A stretch of 24,926 nucleotides of DNA from JAUVKA01 sp964465145 (GCA_964465145.1 CAYXJR010000064.1:1-24926), one strand, 5' to 3'. Counted from the stretch's first letter, positions 1-6,818 are shown. The notes: generated by a model from the sequence alone, not told the origin. Translations and numbers: made by a program.

Positions 1-90
1 CACTTATATTCATTCGCGGTTGGTGTGCTATTTATTGCTCATGGATATTTCATAGCCTATTCAACAACCAGACTTAATCCGGCGAAATGA
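1..90 (+). CDS. C-terminal end of a membrane protein (partial, runs off the window)
   Basis: An open frame enters from the left edge and ends at TGA 88-90. The 29 residues visible are mostly hydrophobic (a single membrane span with motif GVLFIAHGYFIAY) followed by a short polar tail. The stop overlaps the next start codon as ATGA, which suggests translational coupling with the lipoprotein-like ORF. Too little is visible to name the family; a small redox-associated membrane protein of the DoxX/MauE kind would fit the thioredoxin-like gene downstream, but that is a guess. Confidence 0.45.
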   Translation, partial: HLYSFAVGVLFIAHGYFIAYSTTRLNPAK

Positions 91-269
91 AAAAATCATT
101 TTTAATATTTATCCTTCCACTGTTTCTGTTAAACTGTACAAAGAAAGTAAATCCGGCCATTAGCAAAATCGATATACAGGGACATGAGGTTAATCTGCTA
201 AATTATTCTGAGCTGGCGGAAAGTCAGGAAATTAAGTCAATTTGCAAAATTATATTATTTATTATATAG
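87..269 (+). CDS. Short lipoprotein-like ORF, possibly a truncated gene
   Basis: This 60-codon ORF starts in ATGA overlap with the preceding gene. It opens with a clear lipoprotein signal: MKK, a hydrophobic core, and lipobox LLNC with Cys17 as the lipidation site. After about 40 plausible residues the product ends in a hydrophobic run at two adjacent stops (TAG 267-269, TAA 270-272). The same frame is then open again for about 30 codons (279-371), including a CKFWDPSNF stretch. This could be a longer lipoprotein broken by stop mutations, or simply a small lipoprotein with chance coding downstream. No enzyme domain is visible. Confidence 0.4.
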   Translation: MKKSFLIFILPLFLLNCTKKVNPAISKIDIQGHEVNLLNYSELAESQEIKSICKIILFII

Positions 270-382
270 TAATTTACAGGTGAGTTCAATTCTAATGATC
301 AAATATTCAATCCTGGGAGATGCAAATTTTGGGATCCCTCGAATTTCATATCTTTGTTAATATCAACCTAAATATCCCAGCA

Positions 383-895
383 ATGAAAATATCTTTATGT
401 CTTATTATTTTTTCATTACTTGCCGGCTTTTCAGTACAAGCCCAGGAAATGAACAGGAAAATTATTGATGATCGTTACGACAAGGAGATCCTTATCGGTT
501 ACTGCGATCGGGATGGACTGCAGGATGGTGAGTTTGGAGAGTATTTCAACCGGGAATACAAAGGATATTCACCCGATTCAAAGTTGATTAAAAAGCTGCG
601 TAAACAAAAGAAGGATTATACCATCGTTGTGGTTATGGGTACATGGTGCGGCGACAGCCAGGAACAGGTCCCCAGGTTTTACAGGATACTGGATGAGGCA
701 GGGATAAAAGACAAATCCATGAAAGTGATTTGTGTAGATGGACAAAAAAGCGGGAGGGATGTTTCACTGGAGAATTACGATATCGAGCGTGTACCTACCT
801 TCATCTTTTACAGGAATGATAAAGAGATCGGGCGTATAATTGAATCCCCGGAGCTCTCCCTGGAGGAGGATTTTTACGATATTGTTATAATGTAG
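383..895 (+). CDS. Secreted thioredoxin-like protein with a single-cysteine WCGDS motif
   Basis: The frame is open from ATG 320, but the internal ATG at 383 is preferred because it gives a standard signal peptide (MKISLCLIIFSLLAGFSVQA, cleavage before QE) and a 170-residue product. A thioredoxin fold follows: the strand IVVVMGTWCGDS (about residues 81-92), a helix with QVPRFY, a middle strand VICVDG, and the cis-proline motif VPTFIFY. The usual CxxC is replaced by C-G-D-S, so it has one active-site cysteine. It may act as a reductase or binding protein in the periplasm rather than as a classical disulfide oxidant. Close spacing to the two preceding ORFs suggests a small redox-related operon. 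Thioredoxin family: fairly sure; substrate unknown. Confidence 0.75.
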   Translation: MKISLCLIIFSLLAGFSVQAQEMNRKIIDDRYDKEILIGYCDRDGLQDGEFGEYFNREYKGYSPDSKLIKKLRKQKKDYTIVVVMGTWCGDSQEQVPRFYRILDEAGIKDKSMKVICVDGQKSGRDVSLENYDIERVPTFIFYRNDKEIGRIIESPELSLEEDFYDIVIM

Positions 896-915
896 GGACG
901 CATAATTTGTCCATA
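892..915. repeat. Imperfect small hairpin beginning GTAGGGACG
   Basis: Directly after the thioredoxin-like gene. GGACG pairs with TGTCC (one G-T pair) around a 7-nt loop. It resembles a degenerate form of the GAGACGCAT/ATGCGTCTC palindrome at 2499-2521, which lies on the other side of the ATPase gene. Similarity is partial. Confidence 0.35.
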
Positions 916-961
916 TATTTCACATTTATCCGAAATTGCACATTAAATGTCGAACGGCAAA

Positions 962-1068
962 TTAACACAACAATAACAGGAGGTTCTTTATCCCTCTATC
1001 CGTAATAAAGCCGCTGATCAGCCTCGCCGGAGTAATGTCAAAACCTTAATTGGCTGCCAAGGGTGTAT
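962..1068 (-). pseudogene. Decayed duplicate of the mtnA 3' end
   Basis: Read on the minus strand, this stretch encodes NTPLAAN, a stop, then GFDITPARLISGFIT and a short tail ending at TAA (complement of 962-964). The intact mtnA downstream ends NTPVANYGFDNTPARLISGYIT. A 53-bp core (about 1003-1055) matches mtnA about 2549-2601 at 43 of 53 positions by my hand alignment. The tyrosine codon TAC of mtnA has become TAA. Only the last 30 or so codons remain; upstream of them lies the plus-strand ATPase gene. The best reading is a second mtnA-like gene of which all but the 3' end has been lost. Confidence 0.75.
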
Positions 1069-1148
1069 TTAATACAAAATATAGTCTCGCTTACCCTGTA
1101 TTTGTAACATTTTATTTGTATATTTACCATGGATTTGATACAAATGAC

Positions 1149-2495
1149 ATGGTTTTTACAAGAAAGATTTATCAGCAACTATTAGACTGGAAAGATTCAA
1201 CCCGGCGTAAGCCACTGGTATTAAGAGGTGCACGGCAAGTCGGAAAATCAACAATAGTCAGGGAATTTGGAAAGGAATACGATTTTTTCATTGAATTAAA
1301 CCTGGAACGGCTGCAAGATTTTAATCTTTTTGAACAAAACGATGTTAAAACGATCATTGAAGCAATATTGGTAAGAGAAAACCTGTCAATAAAAAGTGAT
1401 TCTTTATTGCTCTTTATCGATGAGATTCAGGAATCTCCGAATGCAATAAAACTTCTTCGGTTTTTCTATGAGGATTTCCCCAATCTGCATGTAATCTGTG
1501 CAGGATCTTTACTGGAACATGTTGTGAAAAATATATCATCATTCCCTGTTGGCCGGATACAACAATTAGTTCTTCATCCTTTTGATTTTGAAGAATTTTT
1601 ATGGGCAAAGGGAAAAGAGAATATAGTTGAGCTCTTCAAAGAGATTCCAATTAAAGAACATTTTCATGATATTATTCAAAACCTTTTTCATGAATATGTA
1701 ATTATCGGAGGCATGCCTGAAGTAATAAAAACATATATCGCTACAAATACCTACACTGAACTTGGAGATGTTTATCAGGAAATATGGCAGACTTATAAAG
1801 ATGACGTTGAAAAATATGGTCGAAACAATACAGAAAAAAGAGTACTTCGACACATAATGGAAACTGCTGCCCATGAAAAAGACCGAATCACGATGGCTGG
1901 GTTTGGCAATTCCAATTATAAAAGCCGCGAAGTAGGGGAAGCCCTCAGATCACTTGACAAATCGAGGCTCATTCAATTGATCTATCCGACAATAAGCACT
2001 CAGCCGCCTCAGGATATCGATTTTACCAGGAAACCAAGATTGCAATTTTTGGATACTGGCTTGCTGAATAATATTTTGGGAAATCAATCTCAATTGATCG
2101 GGCTCAAAGATTTGAGCGATTTTTATCGGGGAAAAATCATCCAGCATGTTGTATTCCAGCAATTGCAATCTCAATCCACATCTCTTGGTAGTAATTTGCA
2201 TTTTTGGGTACGTGAAAAAGCAAATAGTAATTCCGAGGTAGATCTTATATACCAACATGGTCAATATTTGATTCCTATTGAAGTAAAATCCGGCCCCCAG
2301 GGTCGACTTCGTTCACTTCATCAATTTATCGATCGAACCAATCATCATTTTGCTGTTCGTTTACTATCCAATAAACTGTCAATTGAAAAAGTTTCAACCC
2401 CTGGTGGTAAACCTTATACCCTATTAAACTTGCCCCACTACCTTTCCACTCGAATCCCTCAATATATCCAATGGATGCTTAAGGAAGATTCTTAA
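1149..2495 (+). CDS. AAA+ ATPase with DUF4143 nuclease-like C-terminus (copy 1)
   Basis: The frame is open from 1050, but ATG 1149 (MVFTRKIYQQLL) is preferred because family members start a few residues before a conserved helix, and the longer N-terminus overlaps the mtnA remnant. The 448-residue product has Walker A GARQVGKST near residues 26-34, Walker B LLLFIDEIQ, and sensor motif AGSLLE. A helical winged-helix-like middle and a PD-(D/E)XK-like end follow (EVDLIYQHG then IPIEVKSG). Family: AAA_14 plus DUF4143, very common in Bacteroidota and archaea, with cellular role unsettled. It is the only such gene here on the plus strand; the mtnA remnant lies immediately upstream and mtnA converges on it. 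Confidence 0.85.
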   Translation: MVFTRKIYQQLLDWKDSTRRKPLVLRGARQVGKSTIVREFGKEYDFFIELNLERLQDFNLFEQNDVKTIIEAILVRENLSIKSDSLLLFIDEIQESPNAIKLLRFFYEDFPNLHVICAGSLLEHVVKNISSFPVGRIQQLVLHPFDFEEFLWAKGKENIVELFKEIPIKEHFHDIIQNLFHEYVIIGGMPEVIKTYIATNTYTELGDVYQEIWQTYKDDVEKYGRNNTEKRVLRHIMETAAHEKDRITMAGFGNSNYKSREVGEALRSLDKSRLIQLIYPTISTQPPQDIDFTRKPRLQFLDTGLLNNILGNQSQLIGLKDLSDFYRGKIIQHVVFQQLQSQSTSLGSNLHFWVREKANSNSEVDLIYQHGQYLIPIEVKSGPQGRLRSLHQFIDRTNHHFAVRLLSNKLSIEKVSTPGGKPYTLLNLPHYLSTRIPQYIQWMLKEDS

Positions 2496-2498
2496 GGC

Positions 2499-2521
2499 AG
2501 AGACGCATGATATGCGTCTCT
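2499..2521. repeat. Perfect inverted repeat between convergent genes
   Basis: Arms AGAGACGCAT and ATGCGTCTCT (10 bp each) flank a 3-nt loop, between the ATPase stop (2493-2495) and the mtnA stop (2522-2524). It could end transcription from both sides, but neither strand has a T tract. More likely it is a dispersed palindrome; a degraded relative lies at 892-915. Confidence 0.6.
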
Positions 2522-3598
2522 CTACAAAATTGTTTTAATGCCATTTTCGGTGATATAGCCGGATATCAGCCTTGCCGGAGTATTGTCGAAGCCGTAATTG
2601 GCCACAGGAGTATTATCCGGCACAATCGAAATATTGATAACAGATGACTGATTACTAACATCTGACATTTGACATCCGTCAACCATCCTAACCTCCTCAC
2701 CGGAACGTTCTTCGATAGGTATATTCCCACCTGAAGGTGTATCAGGATCATAACTGGAATAGGGCATGGCCACGTAAAATGGCACATTATTGTCCTTAGC
2801 AGCAAGCGCTTTCAGATAAGTGCCGATCTTATTAGCCACATCACCATTGGCCGCCACCCTGTCGGTGCCAACGATCACCATGTCAACCATACCATTCTGC
2901 ATCAGATGGCCTCCGGTATTGTCGGTAATGAGTGTATATGGCACACCATGAGCGCCTAACTCATAGGTGGTAAGTTTTGCCCCCTGGTTGCGGGGCCGTG
3001 TCTCATCCACCCAAACATGCACAAGGATGCCCTTGTCATGGGCCATATAGATCGGTGCCGTGGCCGTTCCCCATTCCACACAGGCCAGCCATCCGGCATT
3101 ACAATGGGTGAGGATATTCACCGGCTCACCATTCTTCCTGCCGGCAATCTCTTCAATCAGAGGAAGGCCATACTCGCCAATGCTGCGACAGCCGGCTATC
3201 TCTGAGCTTCTGATCTCAAGTGCTGCTTTAAGTACATGAGAACTGCCGGTCAGGTTTTGTTTATCTTTTAATGTATTTACTGAATCAATCCCTTCAATCA
3301 TCTTATTTACTGACCATTGCAGGTTGATAGCTGTGGGCCTGGTGCTGGTCAGCATCTTTGCCGCCTCCCCGGGATCAACTCCTTCCCCGTAAGCAAGCCA
3401 CATACCAAAAGCCGCAGCCACACCGATCAGTGGTGCTCCTCTCACCTCCATGTTATTAATGGCCCGCACAGCATCGTCAAGGCTCTGCAGCTCGCGAATC
3501 CTCAGCTCCCAGGGAAGCTTCGTCTGGTCGATGTAGAGGACCCTGTCCTGTTTTTCATCATACCAGATAGCAGTGTGTGATATGTTGTTTATGTTCAT
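2522..3598 (-). CDS. mtnA: S-methyl-5-thioribose-1-phosphate isomerase
   Basis: The product (358 residues) isomerises methylthioribose-1-phosphate to methylthioribulose-1-phosphate in the cytosolic methionine salvage pathway. Visible signatures are RGAPLIGV (53-60), the catalytic cysteine in THCNAG (Cys166), the catalytic aspartate in GTDRVAANGD (Asp246), ANKIGTY, and the C-terminal NTPARLISGYIT. The start is preceded by AAAGGGA at suitable spacing. Odd feature: about 16 residues (roughly 309-325) sit between EEVRMVDG and the C-terminal motif where family members pass almost directly. The DNA there is heptamer-like (see 2628-2672). No other methionine-salvage gene lies nearby; a HAD gene follows ispG upstream in the transcript but is not the salvage phosphatase by any visible motif. 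Confidence 0.92.
   Translation of the reverse strand: MNINNISHTAIWYDEKQDRVLYIDQTKLPWELRIRELQSLDDAVRAINNMEVRGAPLIGVAAAFGMWLAYGEGVDPGEAAKMLTSTRPTAINLQWSVNKMIEGIDSVNTLKDKQNLTGSSHVLKAALEIRSSEIAGCRSIGEYGLPLIEEIAGRKNGEPVNILTHCNAGWLACVEWGTATAPIYMAHDKGILVHVWVDETRPRNQGAKLTTYELGAHGVPYTLITDNTGGHLMQNGMVDMVIVGTDRVAANGDVANKIGTYLKALAAKDNNVPFYVAMPYSSYDPDTPSGGNIPIEERSGEEVRMVDGCQMSDVSNQSSVINISIVPDNTPVANYGFDNTPARLISGYITENGIKTIL
2628..2672. repeat. Heptamer-like tract inside mtnA
   Basis: On the plus strand the tract reads as successive 7-mers such as AACAGAT, GACTGAT, ATCTGAC, ATTTGAC. These resemble the AACAGAT and GATGACG units of the arrays at 9264 and 14934. It adds about 15 codons in frame to mtnA. Confidence 0.5.
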
Positions 3599-3629
3599 TT
3601 TTTCGTTCCCTTTTACCTGTGCAATCGAT

Positions 3630-3650
3630 GGACTAGCACAAGGCCAGTCC
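3630..3650. repeat. Small imperfect palindrome upstream of mtnA
   Basis: GGACT pairs with AGTCC around an 11-nt centre, followed by CCTAC. On the minus strand it reads GTAGGGACT..., similar to the GTAGGGACG element at 892-915. It lies about 30 bp upstream of the mtnA start. Confidence 0.35.
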
Positions 3651-3692
3651 CTACGGAAATCCTTTCGTCCCTTATCTCTTTAAACTTATTTC

Positions 3693-3776
3693 TTTTGCCC
3701 TACTTTTGCCCTCTGCCCTCTGCCTTACTTTTGCCCTCTGCCTTCTGCCTTACTTCTGCCCTCTGCCCTCTGCCTT
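3693..3776. repeat. Tandem array of GCCCTCT/GCCTTCT heptamers
   Basis: Seven-bp units GCCCTCT, GCCTTCT and GCCTTAC follow one another, with an occasional 4-nt spacer giving a higher-order period of about 25 bp. It lies between the HAD gene and mtnA and ends at the HAD stop codon. The same unit family occurs inside gldA at 6411-6506. Plus-strand ORFs across it are repeat translation. Confidence 0.85.
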
Positions 3777-3806
3777 ATTTTAGAGGTCCGCCAGGACCTC
3801 TAAAAT
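3777..3806. repeat. 13-bp perfect inverted repeat overlapping the HAD gene's last codons
   Basis: Arms ATTTTAGAGGTCC and GGACCTCTAAAAT enclose the loop GCCA. The arms contain the HAD stop codon and its last eight or so codons (ILEVLADL). The symmetric A/T ends resemble a bidirectional terminator stem, though no long T tract follows. It may terminate the HAD transcript or be another palindromic element that supplied the end of the gene. Confidence 0.6.
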
Positions 3807-4394
3807 GGTGTGTTCCTCATCCACCAGCATCACTTCAAACCCCAGCTTCCTGGCTGCTTCTATATTTTCCTCCCTATCGTCGATGAAAAGGCTTTCTTCA
3901 GGTTTCATTCCTGAATGACTGACCATCCTAAGGAAGATCTCAGGATCTGGTTTACGGGCCTGCATCTCGTGGGAGTAATAGGCTTTTTTTACAAGCTGGT
4001 CCAGATCAGGGATTCCCATAGTATCGTACAGCAGCTCATTATAATGCCTGCAATGGATTGCGTTGGTATTGCTGAGGATGAAGGTATTGTATTTCAATGC
4101 CAGCTCCTGCACCCTGGCGATACGTTCGGGGGGAAACCCTACAAGTAGGGCATTGAAAGCCCGATCAAGGTCATTATCACTGCCTGAATAGCCTGTCAGA
4201 AGCCTGAATTGACTTCGGAATCCTTCAGGAGTGAATTCCCCGGTCTCAAGAGCCATAAAGAGTCCAAGCACCTCCGGATGCTCGTTAAAATGGTATGCCT
4301 GATTTTTGTCCAGAGCATCAAAAGCATCGTAGGTCCTTTTAAAATCAATGTTCAGGAGTACTCCGCCGAGGTCGAAAACAAGGTTCCTGATCAT
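3780..4394 (-). CDS. HAD-superfamily hydrolase (subfamily IA, YihX-like)
   Basis: The start chosen is ATG 4394, because the product then begins MIRNLVFDLGGVLLNIDF as in the family and a GGAACC sequence lies about 11 nt upstream; an in-frame ATG at 4418 also follows the ispG stop. The 204-residue protein shows HAD motif I (FDLGGVLLNID), motif II (FILSNTNAIH), motif III lysine in ARKPDPEIF, and motif IV FIDDREENI. It should be a cytosolic phosphatase acting on small phosphorylated substrates, such as sugar phosphates or FMN-like compounds; the substrate cannot be read from sequence. It lies about 50 bp downstream of ispG on the same strand and is probably co-transcribed. Confidence 0.85.
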   Translation of the reverse strand: MIRNLVFDLGGVLLNIDFKRTYDAFDALDKNQAYHFNEHPEVLGLFMALETGEFTPEGFRSQFRLLTGYSGSDNDLDRAFNALLVGFPPERIARVQELALKYNTFILSNTNAIHCRHYNELLYDTMGIPDLDQLVKKAYYSHEMQARKPDPEIFLRMVSHSGMKPEESLFIDDREENIEAARKLGFEVMLVDEEHTILEVLADL

Positions 4395-4443
4395 AGCTTT
4401 ATTGGTTCCTTTGTTCATTTTGCCCTGCATGAGTTCTGAGCCA

Positions 4444-5661
4444 TTATTTGGAATTCTCAATAATCTTAATAAGCTCAAGTATGGCCTCCTCCTCCGGCAC
4501 ATTCTTCTTCACCAGCTCTCTTCCCTTATACAGACTCACCAGTCCGGGACCTGCACCTACGTACCCATAATCGGCATCGGCCATCTCGCCGGGGCCGTTA
4601 ACAATACATCCCATTACAGCTATTTTCAAGCCTGTAAGATGACTGGTAGCCTCCCGGACCTTTTGTAATCCTTCCTGCAGTTTGAATGTTGTACGCCCGC
4701 AGCCCGGACAGGCGATATAATCTGTTTTGGTTATTCTGGACCTCGAGGCCTGAAGTATGTTGTAAGCCACAGGGATCTCATTTTCTGGCTCTTCCGTCAA
4801 CGAGACCCTGATAGTATCACCTATGCCATCCACCAGTAAGGAACCAATACCTATGGCTGATTTGATCCTACCGTCCTGTCCGTCGCCCGCCTCTGTAACA
4901 CCCAGGTGGATAGGGTAATCCATCCCCTCCTCATCCATCATCTGCACGAGAAGCCGGGTTGCTTCGCACATCACCCGCACATTTGAGGATTTAAGTGAGA
5001 GGACAATATCATGAAAATCCTCCGCCACACACACCCTCACTGCCTCCAGGGTGGCCTCCACCATACCAAGCGGGGTATCTCCATACATCTCCATGATTCG
5101 CTCCGAAAGAGAGCCGTGGTTCGTCCCAATGCGCAAGGCCGTCCCATATTCCTTGCAGGTTTGCAGGAGGGGGAGCATAACTTCTCGAAGTTCGGGGGGG
5201 AAGGGGGATGTTGGATGTTGGTTCTTGTATCTTGTATCTTGTATCTTAACCAGGTTCCCCGGGTTGATCCTCACCTTATCCGCCACTTTCGCCGCCGCGA
5301 TGGCAATCTTTGGAGAAAAATGTACGTCGGCGATAAGTGGTATGTTGAATTTAGAGTACCCCCCTGTATCCTCCCGGATCAAGTCCGGGACAGGCTCCCT
5401 AGCCAGGGGGGAGGGAGCCAGAGTTGTGCTTTTAAGGTCGACTAGTCTTTGTTTGATCTCCGCGAGATGCTCCACATCCTTCATAGTAGGCACGGTGATC
5501 CGCACATACTCCCCGCCAGCCTCTACGATACGCCTGATCTGCTCCACCTGTCCGTCGATATCCGAAGTAGGCAGGTTGGTCATCGACTGCACGCGGATGG
5601 GGTGCTCGCTTCCCAGCGGCACCCCTCCGATATTAACTGTTCTTGTTTTTCTTCTGTACAT
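4444..5661 (-). CDS. ispG: 4-hydroxy-3-methylbut-2-enyl diphosphate synthase
   Basis: IspG (GcpE) converts methylerythritol cyclodiphosphate to HMBPP in the MEP isoprenoid pathway using a [4Fe-4S] cluster. The TIM-barrel half carries VQSMTN, PLIADVHF, KVRINPGN, GTNHGSLS, HLGVTEAGDG and GDTIRVSLTE. The cluster half carries CPGCGRT (Cys318, Cys321) and GCIVNGPGE (Cys352, Glu359). At 405 residues it lacks the about 200-residue middle domain of the long form known from many Bacteroidetes, plants and Chlamydia. Two stretches, residues about 76-102 and 139-153, have no counterpart in the family core and coincide with repeat DNA (palindrome tract and heptamer tract). Both remain in frame, and all key residues are intact. 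Confidence 0.93.
   Translation of the reverse strand: MYRRKTRTVNIGGVPLGSEHPIRVQSMTNLPTSDIDGQVEQIRRIVEAGGEYVRITVPTMKDVEHLAEIKQRLVDLKSTTLAPSPLAREPVPDLIREDTGGYSKFNIPLIADVHFSPKIAIAAAKVADKVRINPGNLVKIQDTRYKNQHPTSPFPPELREVMLPLLQTCKEYGTALRIGTNHGSLSERIMEMYGDTPLGMVEATLEAVRVCVAEDFHDIVLSLKSSNVRVMCEATRLLVQMMDEEGMDYPIHLGVTEAGDGQDGRIKSAIGIGSLLVDGIGDTIRVSLTEEPENEIPVAYNILQASRSRITKTDYIACPGCGRTTFKLQEGLQKVREATSHLTGLKIAVMGCIVNGPGEMADADYGYVGAGPGLVSLYKGRELVKKNVPEEEAILELIKIIENSK
5203..5247. repeat. Heptamer tract inside ispG (GATGTTG, then TTGTATC units)
   Basis: Two GATGTTG units, a short joint, and three TTGTATC units. On the coding strand, three 7-bp units give a 7-residue cycle, read as KIQDTRYKNQ. The TTGTATC unit is the one found at 8153-8190, 16309-16325 and 22806-22833. 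Confidence 0.85.
5356..5430. repeat. GC-rich palindromic element inside ispG
   Basis: It contains CCCGGATCAAGTCCGGG followed by ACAGGCTCCCT and a CCAGGGGGGAGGGA segment. The first part is shared with 6473-6490 and 15186-15209, and the ACAGGCTCCCT...CCAGGGGGGAGGGA part with 22693-22725. It is in frame and encodes the extra residues LAPSPLAREPVPDLIRED of IspG. Confidence 0.8.
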
Positions 5662-5678
5662 TAATTTATCTTCTCTAC

Positions 5679-5700
5679 CCTTTTTGCTTGATCAAAAAGG
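5679..5700. repeat. CCTTTTT/AAAAAGG palindrome upstream of ispG
   Basis: Seven-bp arms around GCTTGATC, about 20 bp upstream of the ispG start. It looks like a dispersed palindrome of a kind I have seen in Bacteroidetes intergenic DNA; a gldA terminator is less likely because the loop is symmetrical and no stable GC stem is present. Confidence 0.45.
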
Positions 5701-5788
5701 TAGCCAAAAAATCATAAACAAAACAAACCTTTTACCCACAAGGCCCACACCGGCCCGGTGTTCTGTTTTGGCCACCACACAATTTATT

Positions 5789-5816
5789 GTCACTCGTCAC
5801 TTGTCACTCGTCACTA
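5789..5816. repeat. GTCACTC/GTCACTT heptamers at the gldA stop codon
   Basis: Four 7-bp units end in the CTA that forms the gldA stop (TAG on the minus strand). The repeat therefore abuts, and supplies part of, the gene end. Confidence 0.8.
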
Positions 5817-6818
5817 TTTCGTCAGCTCCTGAAAAACTTCCTCCAGGCTTTTTTCTCTTTTGGCCAGCTTCAAAACTGTTACCTTGTTTTTTACTGCCCA
5901 CTGGAAGATATCGGAGCGTATATCACGGTTTGGTTTGCCTTCGAGAAGGAAGTGCTTCCCATCGATTTTCTTAACTTTCACCACCCCGTGAATCTGTTTG
6001 AGGGCATTGCCGCTTATATCATTTTCAAATTCTACTTCTATAGTCTGGAAGGCATCCAGGTTCTGGCTCTGTATCTTCTCGGTGGGGTCATCGGCCACCA
6101 CTCTGCCCAGGTTGATGATTATCACCCTGTCGCATATAGCCTGCACCTCCTGCATGATGTGGGTAGATAACATCACTGTCTTGTCCTTGCCCAGCTCGGC
6201 AATAAAACTTCTTATCTCCACTATCTGGTTTGGGTCCAGGCCAGAGGTGGGCTCGTCGAGTATAAGCACATCGGGGTCATGTATCAGTGCCTGGGCCAGC
6301 CCAACGCGCTGCCTGTAACCTTTAGATAAAGCCCCTATCTTCTTATGCTTCTCCAAATCCAGCCCCACCATACCAATCATCTCATCCACCCTCTTAATCA
6401 ATCCTTCCCCCTTTTCCCTTCTGCCTTCCTGCCCTACTTTTGCCTTCTGCCTTACTTTTGCCCCCGGATCCAGTCCGGGGCAGGCTTTCTGCCTTCTGCC
6501 TTCTGCCTTATACAGGTTGGCCACCATCTTCAGATATTCCCTCACGTACATATCCAGGTACAGGGGGTTATTCTCCGGCAGGTAACCGATCTTACGGCGG
6601 ATCTCCAGAGAGTGCTCGAGAGTATTCATGTCATTCACCCATACTGATCCTTCCGACTGGGGGATGAAACCGGTGATAATCTTCATCATGGTGGATTTTC
6701 CGGCACCATTCGGACCAATAAACCCCACCACTTCACCGGTATTTATGGTAAAGGACACATTATCCAGGGCCTTCTGCTTCCCATAAATCTTGCTAATATT
6801 CTCAACCTTGATCGACAT
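5814..6818 (-). CDS. gldA: ABC transporter ATP-binding protein, GldA family
   Basis: Cytosolic ATPase subunit of an ABC exporter; GldA is known from gliding motility in Flavobacterium. Walker A GPNGAGKS (35-42), signature LSKGYRQRVGL (164-174), Walker B DVLILDEP (183-190), switch histidine in STHIMQEV (His220), and the family-typical NNPLYLDMYVREYL (83-96) are present. Between NLYKAEG and LIKRVDEM there are about 34 extra residues (105-138), rich in Arg, Lys and Gly. They are encoded exactly by heptamer DNA plus a palindrome, making the protein 334 rather than about 300 residues. The C-terminal part ends REKSLEEVFQELTK as expected. No other gld genes are in the window, so a role in gliding is not shown. 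Confidence 0.88.
   Translation of the reverse strand: MSIKVENISKIYGKQKALDNVSFTINTGEVVGFIGPNGAGKSTMMKIITGFIPQSEGSVWVNDMNTLEHSLEIRRKIGYLPENNPLYLDMYVREYLKMVANLYKAEGRRQKACPGLDPGAKVRQKAKVGQEGRREKGEGLIKRVDEMIGMVGLDLEKHKKIGALSKGYRQRVGLAQALIHDPDVLILDEPTSGLDPNQIVEIRSFIAELGKDKTVMLSTHIMQEVQAICDRVIIINLGRVVADDPTEKIQSQNLDAFQTIEVEFENDISGNALKQIHGVVKVKKIDGKHFLLEGKPNRDIRSDIFQWAVKNKVTVLKLAKREKSLEEVFQELTK
6411..6506. repeat. Heptamer tract with embedded palindrome inside gldA
   Basis: GCCTTCT/GCCTTAC heptamers, as at 3693-3776, flank the palindrome CCCCGGATCCAGTCCGGGG (6473-6491). On the coding strand the whole is in frame and encodes residues about 105-136, including PGLDPGA from the palindrome. Confidence 0.85.

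Noticed and set aside
1050..1148. Upstream extension of the first ATPase from the 1050 start
   Set aside because: The start codon there is not ATG and the added residues overlap the mtnA remnant; the family begins near ATG 1149.
1149..2495. Transposase or insertion sequence
   Set aside because: The gene is an AAA+/DUF4143 ATPase; no transposase motif, terminal inverted repeat pair or clear target duplication was found. No insertion sequence is recognised anywhere in the window.
3695..3886. Plus-strand ORF rich in Pro/Leu/Ser/Cys
   Set aside because: Translation of the GCCCTCT repeat and antisense of the HAD gene.
5051..5974. 307-codon plus-strand ORF
   Set aside because: Runs antisense across ispG, its upstream repeats and the end of gldA, both of which have strong family motifs; no protein signature of its own.
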